A DNA stretch of 64,000 nucleotides from Brachyspira suanatina. GTDB lineage: Bacteria > Spirochaetota > Brachyspiria > Brachyspirales > Brachyspiraceae. The position numbers and the translations under genes were made by a program. Every line of letters starts with the position of its first letter. Position 1 is the stretch's first letter. Positions 35,138-43,934 of this stretch are shown here, piece after piece. The notes under the pieces are model-generated. The model did no database searches, had not been told where the DNA came from, and was given only the letters and a program-made list of their open reading frames with translations. The stretch is from contig NZ_CVLB01000001.1 in assembly GCF_001049755.1 (NCBI RefSeq), positions 248,001-312,000 on the forward strand, given 5' to 3'.

Positions 35138-35465
35138 AACGCACGGTGAATTAGCTTTTATCTATAAATTCATTATATTTTTTATTTTGTATATTTTATA
35201 AATAAAATTCTTCGTGCGTTGTGTAAGCAATAAATTTAAATAACTCTAGGGTGGGCATTAGAAATAACAGTGTAGAGCTAAAAATAAAAATAATATAAAA
35301 ATTGCAGATTAAAGTTATAATTCTAGAGGGTGGGGAGTGAAAATAGGTTTTAAAACTTAATTACATACCCCGCCCTTTATTCTTTATTACTTTATTAAAA
35401 AATTTAACTTTAATTATATTTATAGCCTACTTAGAAATTTCAGCACCCGCCCAAGCTTTTATTAG
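35138..35465. repeat. Dispersed nested inverted-repeat element, locus 1 (rearranged halves)
   Basis: Core AACGCACGGTGA (35138-35149) with CGTGCGTT (35213-35220), then right-arm boxes AGGGTGGG (35248-35255) and AGGGTGGGG (35327-35335), then left-arm boxes CCCCGCCCT (35368-35376) and CACCCGCCCAAG (35444-35455). Box-to-box distances are 79 and 76 bases, as at the other two loci. The order core-right-right-left-left suggests two half elements side by side. No coding frame. It ends 26 bases from the radical SAM gene stop. Confidence 0.7.
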
Positions 35466-35490
35466 ATTTTGAATTTTATTTAATTAGAAT

Positions 35491-36399
35491 TTAGAATAGA
35501 GTAGGAGCTTCTTCAATGACTTTATTATTATATCTGTTGTAAATGCTGTCTTCAGTATTGAGTTCTTCTTTGGTTTTGTATGTGATATTATATTTTTCTT
35601 CTAAGGCTTTTATTTTTTTATATAGCTTTTCTCTGTACTCATCTTTAAGAATTCCGTCAGAACCATAAATGTATAGATACTTTTTATAATGCTCTGGAAA
35701 TACTTGCCTTACGAAATTGAGATATATTTTTCTGCATTCGCCTCTAAGTTTTAATGCATCAGTGGCACAGTAGTCTATGCCGTACTCTTTTACTTTTTTA
35801 AAAATATCTTCTATACTGTCTTCTGTTATAAAAGGCATTACAGGCATAGCATGAACCGCTACTATTGCTTTTGTCTTTTTAAACTCTCTAAGCATATCAA
35901 ATCTTTTAATAGGGCTTATTACATTAGGTTCTATCAAAGATGATAACTTTTCATCTAATGTCGTTATAGTTGATGCTATTCTTACAGGTACTATGCTTGA
36001 AAGCTCATCTATCAAATCAAAATCTCTTAATATTAAATCGCTTTTTGTAGATATGCACATCGGAGTTTTATATCTTATAAGAAGTTTTAAAACATCTCTC
36101 ATAAGCTTATAATCTTTTTCAGCTTCCTGATAATTGTCAGTAACGCTTCCAAGATTGATAATATCTCTATTCCAATTCCTTGAAGAAAGTTCTTTTTCTA
36201 ATACTTCAGCAATATTTTTCTTTACAAATATTTCTCCGAAAAAATCTTTTGAGTTAATATATTTATGAGAATAAACAGCAAAACAGTAATAACATTTATG
36301 CAAACATCCTCTGTAAATATTTAAATCATAGCAGAATCCGTATTCATTATCTATTTTATTTAAAGCCGATTTGCAGTTTATTTCTCTATATTTAAGCAT
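35491..36399 (-). CDS. Radical SAM protein of the SplB/Rv2578c type
   Basis: 302 residues. Iron-sulfur cluster motif CLHKCYYC (CxxxCxxC) within NIYRGCLHKCYYCFAVYSHK near residue 30, followed by NLGSVTDNYQEAEKDYKLMR and CISTKSDLILRDFDLIDELS, the pattern of radical SAM proteins related to spore photoproduct lyase but short. Later segments SSLIEPNVISPIKRFDMLRE and VHAMPVMPFITEDSIEDIFK fit the barrel. The reaction is unknown for this group. A single gene with its own promoter. Confidence 0.82.
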   Translation of the reverse strand: MLKYREINCKSALNKIDNEYGFCYDLNIYRGCLHKCYYCFAVYSHKYINSKDFFGEIFVKKNIAEVLEKELSSRNWNRDIINLGSVTDNYQEAEKDYKLMRDVLKLLIRYKTPMCISTKSDLILRDFDLIDELSSIVPVRIASTITTLDEKLSSLIEPNVISPIKRFDMLREFKKTKAIVAVHAMPVMPFITEDSIEDIFKKVKEYGIDYCATDALKLRGECRKIYLNFVRQVFPEHYKKYLYIYGSDGILKDEYREKLYKKIKALEEKYNITYKTKEELNTEDSIYNRYNNKVIEEAPTLF

Positions 36400-36450
36400 T
36401 TATTTTATCTCTTTTTATTTTTTACTCTGTATTAAAATATTGTATTTATA

Positions 36451-36478
36451 ATAATACTGTATATTAATATTTTGTCAA
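36451..36478 (-). promoter_or_regulatory. Promoter of the radical SAM gene
   Basis: Minus strand: TTGACA (36478-36473), 16-base spacer, TATTAT (36456-36451). 52 bases upstream of the start codon. Confidence 0.6.
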
Positions 36479-36609
36479 CTTGTTATTTATTTAATTTATA
36501 AAAATAAATATATGTTTATATTGAAATATAAATTTTTTGACAAATTCTGACATTTCAATGATTTATAATAAATGGTAGAATATAATTTAATGTAAATGAA
36601 GAGGTGTTT

Positions 36610-37788
36610 ATGATAGAGCTTAAAGGAAAATACAATAAAGACTGCAAAATTTTCACTGATAATATTGATGAGGAATCCTATTCTGTATTGTATAAAATAT
36701 TAAATGAAAAAGCCAGTGAAGATGTAAAGATAAGAATAATGCCGGATACTCATTTGGGCAAAGGAATAGTTGTAGGTTTTACAATGCCATTAACTGACAG
36801 AGTAAATCCTTTTCATATAGGTGTTGATATAGGATGCGGAATGCTTACTTCAAAATTAAGCGATGAAATAAAAGATATACCATTAGAAAAAATTGATAAA
36901 ACTATAAAGCAAAATATACCTATGGGGCAAAGCACTCATAAAAAAAGTTTTAATACGCTTTTTAATTTCAAAGAACTTAATGAACTTATAAGAAATTTTA
37001 TAATTAATTATAATAAAAAGTTTAATACTAAATTTGAAGTTTTTGAAATAGATAATGAATATATAGAAAAATTATGTCAAAGAGTAGAAATTGATTTAGA
37101 GAAATTCCATAACTCTATAGGAACGCTTGGAGGAGGAAATCATTTTATAGAAATAGGTAAATCCTCAAATAATGATTATTATATTACTATACATTCAGGC
37201 TCTAGGAATTTTGGTAATCAAGTTTGCAGATATCATGCCAAAATAGCTAAAAATAGTGAAGACTGTTATTTGCAGGATAAAGAAATGTTTGATTATTTAA
37301 TTGATATGGTAATAGCACAATACTATGCAAAAATAAACAGAGAAACTATTTTAAAAATTATAAAAGATGTATTAAGTATAGAAATAGAAGATTCTTTTTC
37401 ATCGGTTCATAATTTTATTGATTTTGAAGATTTTATTATAAGAAAAGGTGCCATAAGAAGTTATGAAAATGAAAAAATGATAATACCTTTTAACATGCGT
37501 GATGGTATATTAATATGCGAAGGCAAGAGCAATGAAGATTGGAATTGTTCGGCACCTCATGGAGCTGGAAGGGTTTTATCAAGGGCACAGGCAAAGAATC
37601 AATTAGATATGAATGAGTTTATAGATTCTATGAAAGGAATTTATTCAAGCAGTGTATGCAAAAATACTTTAGATGAATCACCTATGGCTTATAAAAATCC
37701 AAACAAAATAGAAAAATTAATAGAACCTACTGTAAAAGTTATAGATAGATTAAAACCTATATTAAATATAAAATCTACTTCAAAATAA
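36610..37788 (+). CDS. rtcB: RNA-splicing ligase RtcB
   Basis: GTP- and Mn-dependent ligase joining RNA 2',3'-cyclic phosphate (or 3'-phosphate) ends to 5'-OH ends; role in RNA repair. 392 residues from the ATG at 36610 (GAGG 5 bases upstream; the GTG at 36604 overlaps it). Metal-site motifs GVDIGCGM, GTLGGGNHFIEI and HSGSRNFG, plus CSAPHGAGRVLSRAQAKNQ with the guanylylated His region, are all present. E. coli RtcB is 408 residues. No rtcA, archease or rtcR neighbour. Confidence 0.95.
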   Translation: MIELKGKYNKDCKIFTDNIDEESYSVLYKILNEKASEDVKIRIMPDTHLGKGIVVGFTMPLTDRVNPFHIGVDIGCGMLTSKLSDEIKDIPLEKIDKTIKQNIPMGQSTHKKSFNTLFNFKELNELIRNFIINYNKKFNTKFEVFEIDNEYIEKLCQRVEIDLEKFHNSIGTLGGGNHFIEIGKSSNNDYYITIHSGSRNFGNQVCRYHAKIAKNSEDCYLQDKEMFDYLIDMVIAQYYAKINRETILKIIKDVLSIEIEDSFSSVHNFIDFEDFIIRKGAIRSYENEKMIIPFNMRDGILICEGKSNEDWNCSAPHGAGRVLSRAQAKNQLDMNEFIDSMKGIYSSSVCKNTLDESPMAYKNPNKIEKLIEPTVKVIDRLKPILNIKSTSK

Positions 37789-38066
37789 AAGTATTTTATG
37801 ATTTTTATTATAAAATTATAGTGTTTGTAATGTAATTTTACTTTTGAAATCTATTTTATAGATGTATTTTTAATTAATTATTATTGAAACTGATTACAAA
37901 ATGAAAATTAATATCAAAAACTATATACAATTATTAAAAAATTTATTATACTTATATATATTGATTGATGTTTATATGTGATATTAGTATACATAATATT
38001 AATTATAATCTAGTATCTTTATAATATAATATCAAAAAATACATTTTATACTATGGAGTTCTTTAT

Positions 38067-40232
38067 ATGAAGGATAAAATTTTCGGCGTACTGCAAAGGG
38101 TGGGAAGATCATTCATGCTTCCTATAGCTGTGCTCCCTGTAGCAGGTTTATTTTTGGGTATAGGTAGTTCGTTAACTAATACTACAATGCTTGAAACCTA
38201 TAATTTAATAGGTATTTTAGGTCCTGGAACTATAGCTTATGATATATTATCAGTATTAAGTGAAGCAGGAAATATAATATTTGGAAACTTACCGATTATA
38301 TTTGCTATGAGTGTAGCTATTGGTATGGCAAAGAAAGAGAAAGAAGTTGCTGCTTTATCAGGAGCTATAGCATTTTTCGTAATGCATGCTTCTATTGGTA
38401 AGATGATAACAGTTATGGGCGGAGCTGAGAAATTATTAGCTGGTTCTACTACAAATGTTGTTGGTATATTATCACTTCAAATGGGTGTATTCGGAGGTAT
38501 TATAGTAGGTCTTGGTGTAGCTGCTTTGCATAATAAATATTATACAATAGAGCTTCCTCAAGTATTATCATTCTTCGGCGGTACAAGATTTGTTCCTATA
38601 ATATCTTCAATAGTATTTTTAGTGGTAGGTATATTAATGTACTATGTATGGCCTCCTGTACAGGTTGTAATGAATAAATTGGGTGATTTAATAGCTGGTT
38701 CAGGTTATATTGGTACTTTATTCTATGGTATAATAGAAAGAGCATTAATACCTTTCGGACTTCACCATGTATTCTATACACCTTTATGGCAGACTTCTTT
38801 GGGCGGAACTATGATGATAGACGGTAATTTAGTAGAAGGTGCTCAAAATATATTCTTTGCTCAATTAGGTTCTCCTACAACAACAACATTTAGTGTTGAA
38901 GCTACTAGATTTATGACAGGTAAATTCCCATTTATGATATTTGGATTGCCTGGTGCTGCTTTGGCTATGTATAGAACTTCTAGACCAGAGAAGAAACAAG
39001 TTGTTGGTGCTTTGCTTTTCTCAGCAGCATTAACAGCAATGCTTACAGGTATAACTGAGCCTATAGAGTTTACATTTATATTTGTAGCTCCTATATTTTA
39101 TGCTATTCACTGTGTACTTGCAGGTATATCTTTCATGCTTATGCATATACTTCATGTTACAGTAGGTATGACATTCTCAGGCGGTTTTATAGACTTATTA
39201 TTATTCGGAATAATACAAGGTAATGCTAAAACTAATTGGATATGGATTGTAATTGTAGGTGCTGCTTATTTCTTTATCTATTATTTCTTATTCTCTACTT
39301 TAATTAAGAAATTTGATTGGAAAACACCAGGAAGAGAACCAGACAGTGAAGAGCCAAAATTGTACAGAAGAGCAGATGTTGCTGCTGCTAAGGCTGCTGC
39401 AAGCGGAGAAGCTGTTGATACAAATCCTTTATTCCAATATGAAGAAGCTCCTTTAATTACTGCAGGACTTGGAGGAAAGAAAAATATAAGCGATGTTGAT
39501 TGCTGTGCTACAAGACTTCGTATAACAGTATTTGATCCTTCTAAAGTTGTTGATGCTACATTGAAAGCAAGCGGTGCAGCTGGTATAATAAAAAAAGGTA
39601 ATGGTATACAGGTAATATACGGACCTAAAGTTACTGTAATCAAATCAAGACTTGAGGATTATTTACATGATCCTATAAGCGATCAGGAAGCTCAGTTACC
39701 AGCAGATGCTCCTAAGGCAGAGGAAAAGAAAGAGGAGAAAAAAGAAGAGAAGAAAGCAGAAACAAAATCTTCATCTGCAGTATATAAAGTTTATGCTCCT
39801 ATAAAAGGAAATATAATAAAATTAGAAAGCGTGAAAGATGAAGCATTCTCAAGCGGTGCTATGGGTAAAGGTATAGCTATTGAACCTATAGAAGGAAAAG
39901 TATATGCTCCTTATGATGGTATCATAGAAACTGCTTTCCCTACAAAACATGCTATAGGACTTACTTCTGATGACGGTGTTGAATTACTTATACATGTTGG
40001 CATGGATACTGTAAAATTAGGCGGTGCTCATTTCATTTCACATATAGAAGAAGGACAGAAAGTTAAGAAAGGAGATTTATTATTAGAATTTGATATTGAA
40101 AAAATAAGAGGAGAGGGATATCCTACATTGACTCCTGTAATAGTAACAAATTCTGATGATTATACAGATATTATCGCTGTTAATTTATCTTCTGTTAATA
40201 TTGGTGATGATTTGATTGAAATAAAAAAATAA
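38067..40232 (+). CDS. PTS glucose/N-acetylglucosamine-family transporter, EIICBA fusion
   Basis: Imports and phosphorylates a hexose using phosphoryl groups from HPr. 721 residues in the order IIC (about 1-415, membrane; FGLHHVFYTPLW and TGITEPIEFTFIFV motifs), IIB (about 455-535; phosphocysteine Cys480 in DVDCCATRLR), an Ala/Glu/Lys linker (545-570), and IIA (about 575-721; phosphohistidine His643 in ELLIHVGMDTV, partner His628 in PTKHAIGL). The sequence fits PtsG/NagE/MalX; the exact sugar cannot be told. A single gene with TGGAG before the start. The 278-base upstream gap is AT-rich without a convincing operator. Confidence 0.92.
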   Translation: MKDKIFGVLQRVGRSFMLPIAVLPVAGLFLGIGSSLTNTTMLETYNLIGILGPGTIAYDILSVLSEAGNIIFGNLPIIFAMSVAIGMAKKEKEVAALSGAIAFFVMHASIGKMITVMGGAEKLLAGSTTNVVGILSLQMGVFGGIIVGLGVAALHNKYYTIELPQVLSFFGGTRFVPIISSIVFLVVGILMYYVWPPVQVVMNKLGDLIAGSGYIGTLFYGIIERALIPFGLHHVFYTPLWQTSLGGTMMIDGNLVEGAQNIFFAQLGSPTTTTFSVEATRFMTGKFPFMIFGLPGAALAMYRTSRPEKKQVVGALLFSAALTAMLTGITEPIEFTFIFVAPIFYAIHCVLAGISFMLMHILHVTVGMTFSGGFIDLLLFGIIQGNAKTNWIWIVIVGAAYFFIYYFLFSTLIKKFDWKTPGREPDSEEPKLYRRADVAAAKAAASGEAVDTNPLFQYEEAPLITAGLGGKKNISDVDCCATRLRITVFDPSKVVDATLKASGAAGIIKKGNGIQVIYGPKVTVIKSRLEDYLHDPISDQEAQLPADAPKAEEKKEEKKEEKKAETKSSSAVYKVYAPIKGNIIKLESVKDEAFSSGAMGKGIAIEPIEGKVYAPYDGIIETAFPTKHAIGLTSDDGVELLIHVGMDTVKLGGAHFISHIEEGQKVKKGDLLLEFDIEKIRGEGYPTLTPVIVTNSDDYTDIIAVNLSSVNIGDDLIEIKK

Positions 40233-40254
40233 TTGAATAAAATGTAAAATATTT

Positions 40255-40287
40255 GGGGGCTTATTAATTTAAGCCTCCTTTTTTTAT
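40255..40287 (+). terminator. Terminator of the PTS gene
   Basis: GGGGGCTTA pairs with TAAGCCTCC (one G-T pair) over a 6-base loop, followed by seven T. Confidence 0.8.
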
Positions 40288-40329
40288 GAAAAAATCAAAT
40301 ATTATTGTTTAATAGTAAAAAAAAATTAC

Positions 40330-40358
40330 TTGACAATAAAAAAATAAAAAATTATACT
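40330..40358 (+). promoter_or_regulatory. Promoter of the chemoreceptor gene
   Basis: TTGACA (40330-40335), 17-base spacer, TATACT (40353-40358), 34 bases before the ATG at 40393. Confidence 0.7.
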
Positions 40359-40392
40359 TTGCCAAAGTCTTATTTATTTGGAGATATTATTT

Positions 40393-42204
40393 ATGGAAAA
40401 CAAAAAAAAGAAATATATTTTAATGCTTAAATTTTTAGTTCCATTTGCAGTATTTATAATAGTGGTTGTTATAGGTTTGATGTTATATTTTATTCCTAGA
40501 TATAAGAAAGAATTCTTATTAGAAATAGAATCTAATATGTACAAAAAAGAATCTTCCATTTCTTCTTGGCTTAGTTATTTTTATTCAGAGATTGATGTTT
40601 TATCTTCCTATTGTAAATATGAAACAGATTATACTCAAATGCTTGATTCTTTCAAAGAATTAAAAAATATGAAAGATGAGATTGGTAATATACATTTTAG
40701 CGGCACTGTGGGATATAAATACGGCGGATTATTAATTATAGTATACGGTGATAATATAGAAGGATTTGATCAAACTACGAGAGAATGGTATATAGAAGCT
40801 GTAAAAAATCCTTCCATTCCTTATTTGAGTGCTCCATATCAAGATGCTGAAACAGGGGAAACAGTTATAACTATATCTAAAGCTGTTTTTCAAAATAATG
40901 AGCTTAAAGGGGTAGTGGGATTGGATATTTCTTTTGCTAAAATAGCTAAGTCATTAATGGCTGATAAAGATAACAAATATTTTATAGCATTAACTGACGG
41001 CAGATTTATAACTCATACAGATGTAAATTTATTATTTAATCAGCAGAGAAATATTTATACTGAATTGAATGCTCCTAAGCTTGATGGTAAAGATTATGAT
41101 GTAAACCTAAATAAAAAACAAAAACAGTGGACTGCAGCTTATAATATACCAAATACTCCTTGGGTTCTTGTAGGAAATGGAAGCTCATTAAATCTAACTA
41201 AAAAAATAATTACATTATCTATTATTATGATAATAGTTGCTATTGGTTTTTTAGCGATTCAGTTTATGCTTGTTCTATTAAATGTTAATCCTTTGGCTAG
41301 CACATTAGATAGGGCTATAGAGGTGATTAAGAATATGACCAATAAACATTTTAATGCTGTTTTCGATGAGAGGTTATTAAATAAATCAGATCAAACTGGT
41401 GTTTTAGTTAATTCTATTAAGGATATGCAGAAATCTCTTGGTGATTCTATTCATTTCTTTCAGGAATCACTTAACTTTATCAATAATGAAATAGATACTG
41501 TATCAGATGGAACAGCTAATTTATCGGATAGAAGTAATACTCAGGCTAGCTCACTTGAAGAGTTATCAAGCCTTATAGAATCATTATCTACATCTCTTGA
41601 TGAAACTAATGTACATTCAGAAGATGCTAGAAATATGAGTGCTAAAGTTGCAGATGCTACTAAGGTGGGGGTAGAATCTTCTTCTGAAATTACTAGTAGT
41701 ATGAATGAGATACTAGAATCAAGTAAGAAAATATCAGATATGACTAAACTTATACAATCTATTGCTTTTCAGACAAATATATTAGCTTTGAATGCGGCAG
41801 TAGAGGCAGCACGTGCTGGCGAACAGGGTAAAGGTTTTGCTGTTGTAGCTAGTGAGATACGTTCTCTTGCTCAGAATGTAGATGAAACTGCTAAAAATAT
41901 CACTAATACAATAAATGATGCTTTGGATAAAGTTGAGATAGGAAATAAGGCTGTAGAAAATTCTTCTAAAATACTTTCTGAGATTGAAGCTTTGGCTCAG
42001 GATATGCTTAATAAATTAACTTCCATATCAGAGCGTGCTGTAGTAGAGGCCGACAGTATTAATCAGATAAATATTTCCGTAAGGCAGCTCAATTCTATAA
42101 CTGGTGAAAATAGTATGTTAGCTGAATCTAATGCAAGCTCTACAAAAGAAGTAAGAAAAAAAATAGAGAATATGGTTGAGCGTATTGGCAGTTTTAAATT
42201 TTAA
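40393..42204 (+). CDS. Methyl-accepting chemotaxis protein
   Basis: Transmembrane chemoreceptor. 603 residues from the ATG at 40393 with TTGGAG upstream (the in-frame TTG at 40378 overlaps it). N-terminal helix ([20 protein letters not shown]), a periplasmic dCache-like sensor (about 35-270; [20 protein letters not shown] is the signature of small-ligand Cache domains), second helix ([20 protein letters not shown]), then a cytoplasmic coiled coil with the conserved hairpin tip [20 protein letters not shown]. No C-terminal pentapeptide tether is evident. A single-gene unit. Confidence 0.93.
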   Translation: MENKKKKYILMLKFLVPFAVFIIVVVIGLMLYFIPRYKKEFLLEIESNMYKKESSISSWLSYFYSEIDVLSSYCKYETDYTQMLDSFKELKNMKDEIGNIHFSGTVGYKYGGLLIIVYGDNIEGFDQTTREWYIEAVKNPSIPYLSAPYQDAETGETVITISKAVFQNNELKGVVGLDISFAKIAKSLMADKDNKYFIALTDGRFITHTDVNLLFNQQRNIYTELNAPKLDGKDYDVNLNKKQKQWTAAYNIPNTPWVLVGNGSSLNLTKKIITLSIIMIIVAIGFLAIQFMLVLLNVNPLASTLDRAIEVIKNMTNKHFNAVFDERLLNKSDQTGVLVNSIKDMQKSLGDSIHFFQESLNFINNEIDTVSDGTANLSDRSNTQASSLEELSSLIESLSTSLDETNVHSEDARNMSAKVADATKVGVESSSEITSSMNEILESSKKISDMTKLIQSIAFQTNILALNAAVEAARAGEQGKGFAVVASEIRSLAQNVDETAKNITNTINDALDKVEIGNKAVENSSKILSEIEALAQDMLNKLTSISERAVVEADSINQINISVRQLNSITGENSMLAESNASSTKEVRKKIENMVERIGSFKF

Positions 42205-42222
42205 TTAAAAATTTTGTTTATT

Positions 42223-42260
42223 AAAAAGAAATGGCTTTTAATTATAGTCATTTCTTTTTT
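42223..42260 (+). terminator. Terminator of the chemoreceptor gene
   Basis: AAAAAGAAATGGC and GTCATTTCTTTTT form an imperfect stem with an AT-rich loop, followed by T's. It abuts the 3' end of the convergent acetyltransferase gene. Confidence 0.65.
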
Positions 42261-42802
42261 TATATATTTTCTATACAGAATATATAATGAGGCATATCCA
42301 TATTATAATAATGTTTTACCGTACTATCTATTATTTTCATTCCGTTTCTTATAGCTACTTTTTGAGATGCGATATTATTATCTCTTATTATTGAGTATAC
42401 TCTATCAGCATTTAAAACATTAAAAGCATAATTTTTACAGGCTATTGCAGCTTCTGTAGCAAATCCTTTATGCCAGTAGTTTTTATTAAATAAATATCCT
42501 ATTTCTATGAGTTCATAAGAATCATTTATTTTTTTATCTACCTTTTGCATAGTAAGTCCACATTGTCCTATAAACTCATTATTTTCTTTTAGTATACATG
42601 CCCATAATCCAAATCCGTAAGTTTTGTATCTGTTTATTTGATTATTGAACCATTGATGCACTTCCTCATTAGAAAAAGCATGTTCATAAGCATACATAGT
42701 TTCTTTGTCTTGAAGTATAGAAGATAATCCTTTATAGTCATTTTCATTATTTTCTTCAAATTCTCTTAAAATAAGTCTTTCAGTTTCTAGTATTTTTTTC
42801 AT
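42260..42802 (-). CDS. GNAT-family N-acetyltransferase, RimJ/RimL type
   Basis: 180 residues. N-terminal ETERLILREFEENNENDYKG, the substrate region GLWACILKENNEFIGQCGL, and the acetyl-CoA segment EIGYLFNKNYWHKGFATEAA followed by VLNADRVYSIIRDNNIASQK and VAIRNGMK are typical of the RimJ/RimL subgroup, which acetylates protein N-termini, small amines or antibiotics. The substrate cannot be inferred. Upstream lies a 687-base noncoding region. Confidence 0.85.
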   Translation of the reverse strand: MKKILETERLILREFEENNENDYKGLSSILQDKETMYAYEHAFSNEEVHQWFNNQINRYKTYGFGLWACILKENNEFIGQCGLTMQKVDKKINDSYELIEIGYLFNKNYWHKGFATEAAIACKNYAFNVLNADRVYSIIRDNNIASQKVAIRNGMKIIDSTVKHYYNMDMPHYIFCIENI

Positions 42803-42864
42803 AATTATAAAACAAAAGTATTTTAGAAAAATGATATTAAATATTTGTTTTTTTGATTTATTTT

Positions 42865-43185
42865 TCAGTCCCGCCCTCTAGGCTTTTTAAATTTACATGT
42901 TATTTTTGTATTATATTTCTTTTTATTTTAATCTGTGATTATAGCACCCACCCAAAATTTTATTAGTATTTATAATCTCCTAACCGCACGCAGAGCGGCA
43001 CTATAAATATAAGCTGATTAATAATTGCACTTAATTAATATATATAATATGCATTAAACGTGCGTTAAAAAGATAGAAAATTTAATTAAAACTTGGGTGG
43101 GTGCTATATATTCTGATTTCGTTTATAAGAAATTATTAGTTAAAATTGCATATAAATTTAATAAGGAAAAAGGGTGGGCATATGT
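42865..43185. repeat. Dispersed nested inverted-repeat element, locus 2 (complete)
   Basis: Left boxes CCCGCCCT (42870-42877) and ATAGCACCCACCCAA (42941-42955); core AACCGCACG (42982-42990) and AACGTGCGTT (43057-43066); right boxes TTGGGTGGGTGCTAT (43093-43107) and AGGGTGGG (43171-43178). The inner boxes are a perfect 15-bp inverted repeat. Box spacings are about 74 and 78 bases. Noncoding on both strands. The rest of the 42803-43489 gap holds the candidate small RNA. Confidence 0.75.
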
Positions 43186-43225
43186 AATTAGTAATAAAAA
43201 ATATAGTTTTTTGTATTTTTCAGTA

Positions 43226-43253
43226 TTGACAAAGTTTTAAAATATGTTAGAAT
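43226..43253 (+). promoter_or_regulatory. Promoter of the candidate small RNA
   Basis: TTGACA (43226-43231), 16-base spacer, TAGAAT (43248-43253). Next coding start on this strand is 237 bases on, with a terminator between. Confidence 0.55.
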
Positions 43254-43259
43254 ATACTA

Positions 43260-43384
43260 ACAAATGTTAGAGAGCATTGATAAAGTCAACAACTTTGTAT
43301 CCCTAAATTGATACAATATATTTTATAACCTTCATTTAATTAAACTGTACGCCCCCTATGATGAGTAGGGGGCAATATTTTTTT
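43260..43384 (+). ncRNA. Candidate small RNA or attenuated leader, about 125 nt
   Basis: Bounded by a promoter (43226-43253) and a strong intrinsic terminator: GCCCCCTA (43351-43358), 7-base loop, TAGGGGGC (43366-43373), then AATATTTTTTT. No start codon with a Shine-Dalgarno lies within. The body includes GTCAACAACTTTGTATCC and a repeated ACTAACAAATGTTAG motif near its start that can form a small hairpin. It may be a free small RNA or a leader that attenuates the DUF486 gene 105 bases downstream. I match it to no known RNA family. Confidence 0.5.
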
Positions 43385-43489
43385 ATTAAATATAGAAAAT
43401 AAATATAGCAAATTCTTTTTTATAACATATAATATTTTATCAATAAAAAAAATTTTATAGATAAACAAATGGAGGATTAAAATATTATT

Positions 43490-43858
43490 ATGAAAGCTAT
43501 AACAACTATAGTATTGCTTATATTGTCAAATACATTTATGACAATAGCTTGGTATGGACATTTGAAATTCAGCGAGATGAAAGGTTTTGCTAAGTTATCA
43601 CTTCCTATAATTATATTAATAAGCTGGGGAATTGCTTTATTTGAATATTGTTTTCAGGTTCCAGCAAATAGAATAGGATTCCAAGGAAATGGAGGACCTT
43701 TTTCATTAATGCAGCTTAAAGTTATGCAGGAAGTTATTACATTAACTATATTCACTATTTTTACAGTGGTATTTTTCAAAACAGAAACTTTAAGAATAAA
43801 TCATTTTATAGGTTTTTTATGTTTGATATTGGCAGTATTTTTTATTTTTAAGAAATAG
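43490..43858 (+). CDS. DUF486 family membrane protein
   Basis: 122 residues with four membrane helices (TIVLLILSNTFMTIAWYGHL; LSLPIIILISWGIALFEYCF; VITLTIFTIFTVVFFK; HFIGFLCLILAVFFIFKK). The central motif EYCFQVPANRIGFQGNGGPF is the hallmark of the DUF486 family, a small relative of drug/metabolite transporters; transport role unproven. A strong GGAGGA precedes the ATG. It stands alone, convergent with the SurA-like gene. Confidence 0.88.
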   Translation: MKAITTIVLLILSNTFMTIAWYGHLKFSEMKGFAKLSLPIIILISWGIALFEYCFQVPANRIGFQGNGGPFSLMQLKVMQEVITLTIFTIFTVVFFKTETLRINHFIGFLCLILAVFFIFKK

Positions 43859-43882
43859 TAATTATATAAAAAAGATATAATA

Positions 43883-43913
43883 AAAGGCAATTATATTTAG
43901 TATAATTGCCTTT
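43883..43913. terminator. Bidirectional terminator, DUF486 / SurA-like gene
   Basis: AAAGGCAATTATA and TATAATTGCCTTT form a 13-bp perfect stem over a 5-base loop, with T-rich sequence on the plus side and A-rich on the other, between two convergent genes. Confidence 0.8.
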
Positions 43914-43934
43914 ATTTTATTGATGATTTTTTAA

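Noticed and set aside
37789-38066. Possible sugar-responsive operator or riboswitch before the PTS gene
   Set aside because: Only AT-rich sequence with weak, non-specific inverted repeats; no motif that I can defend.
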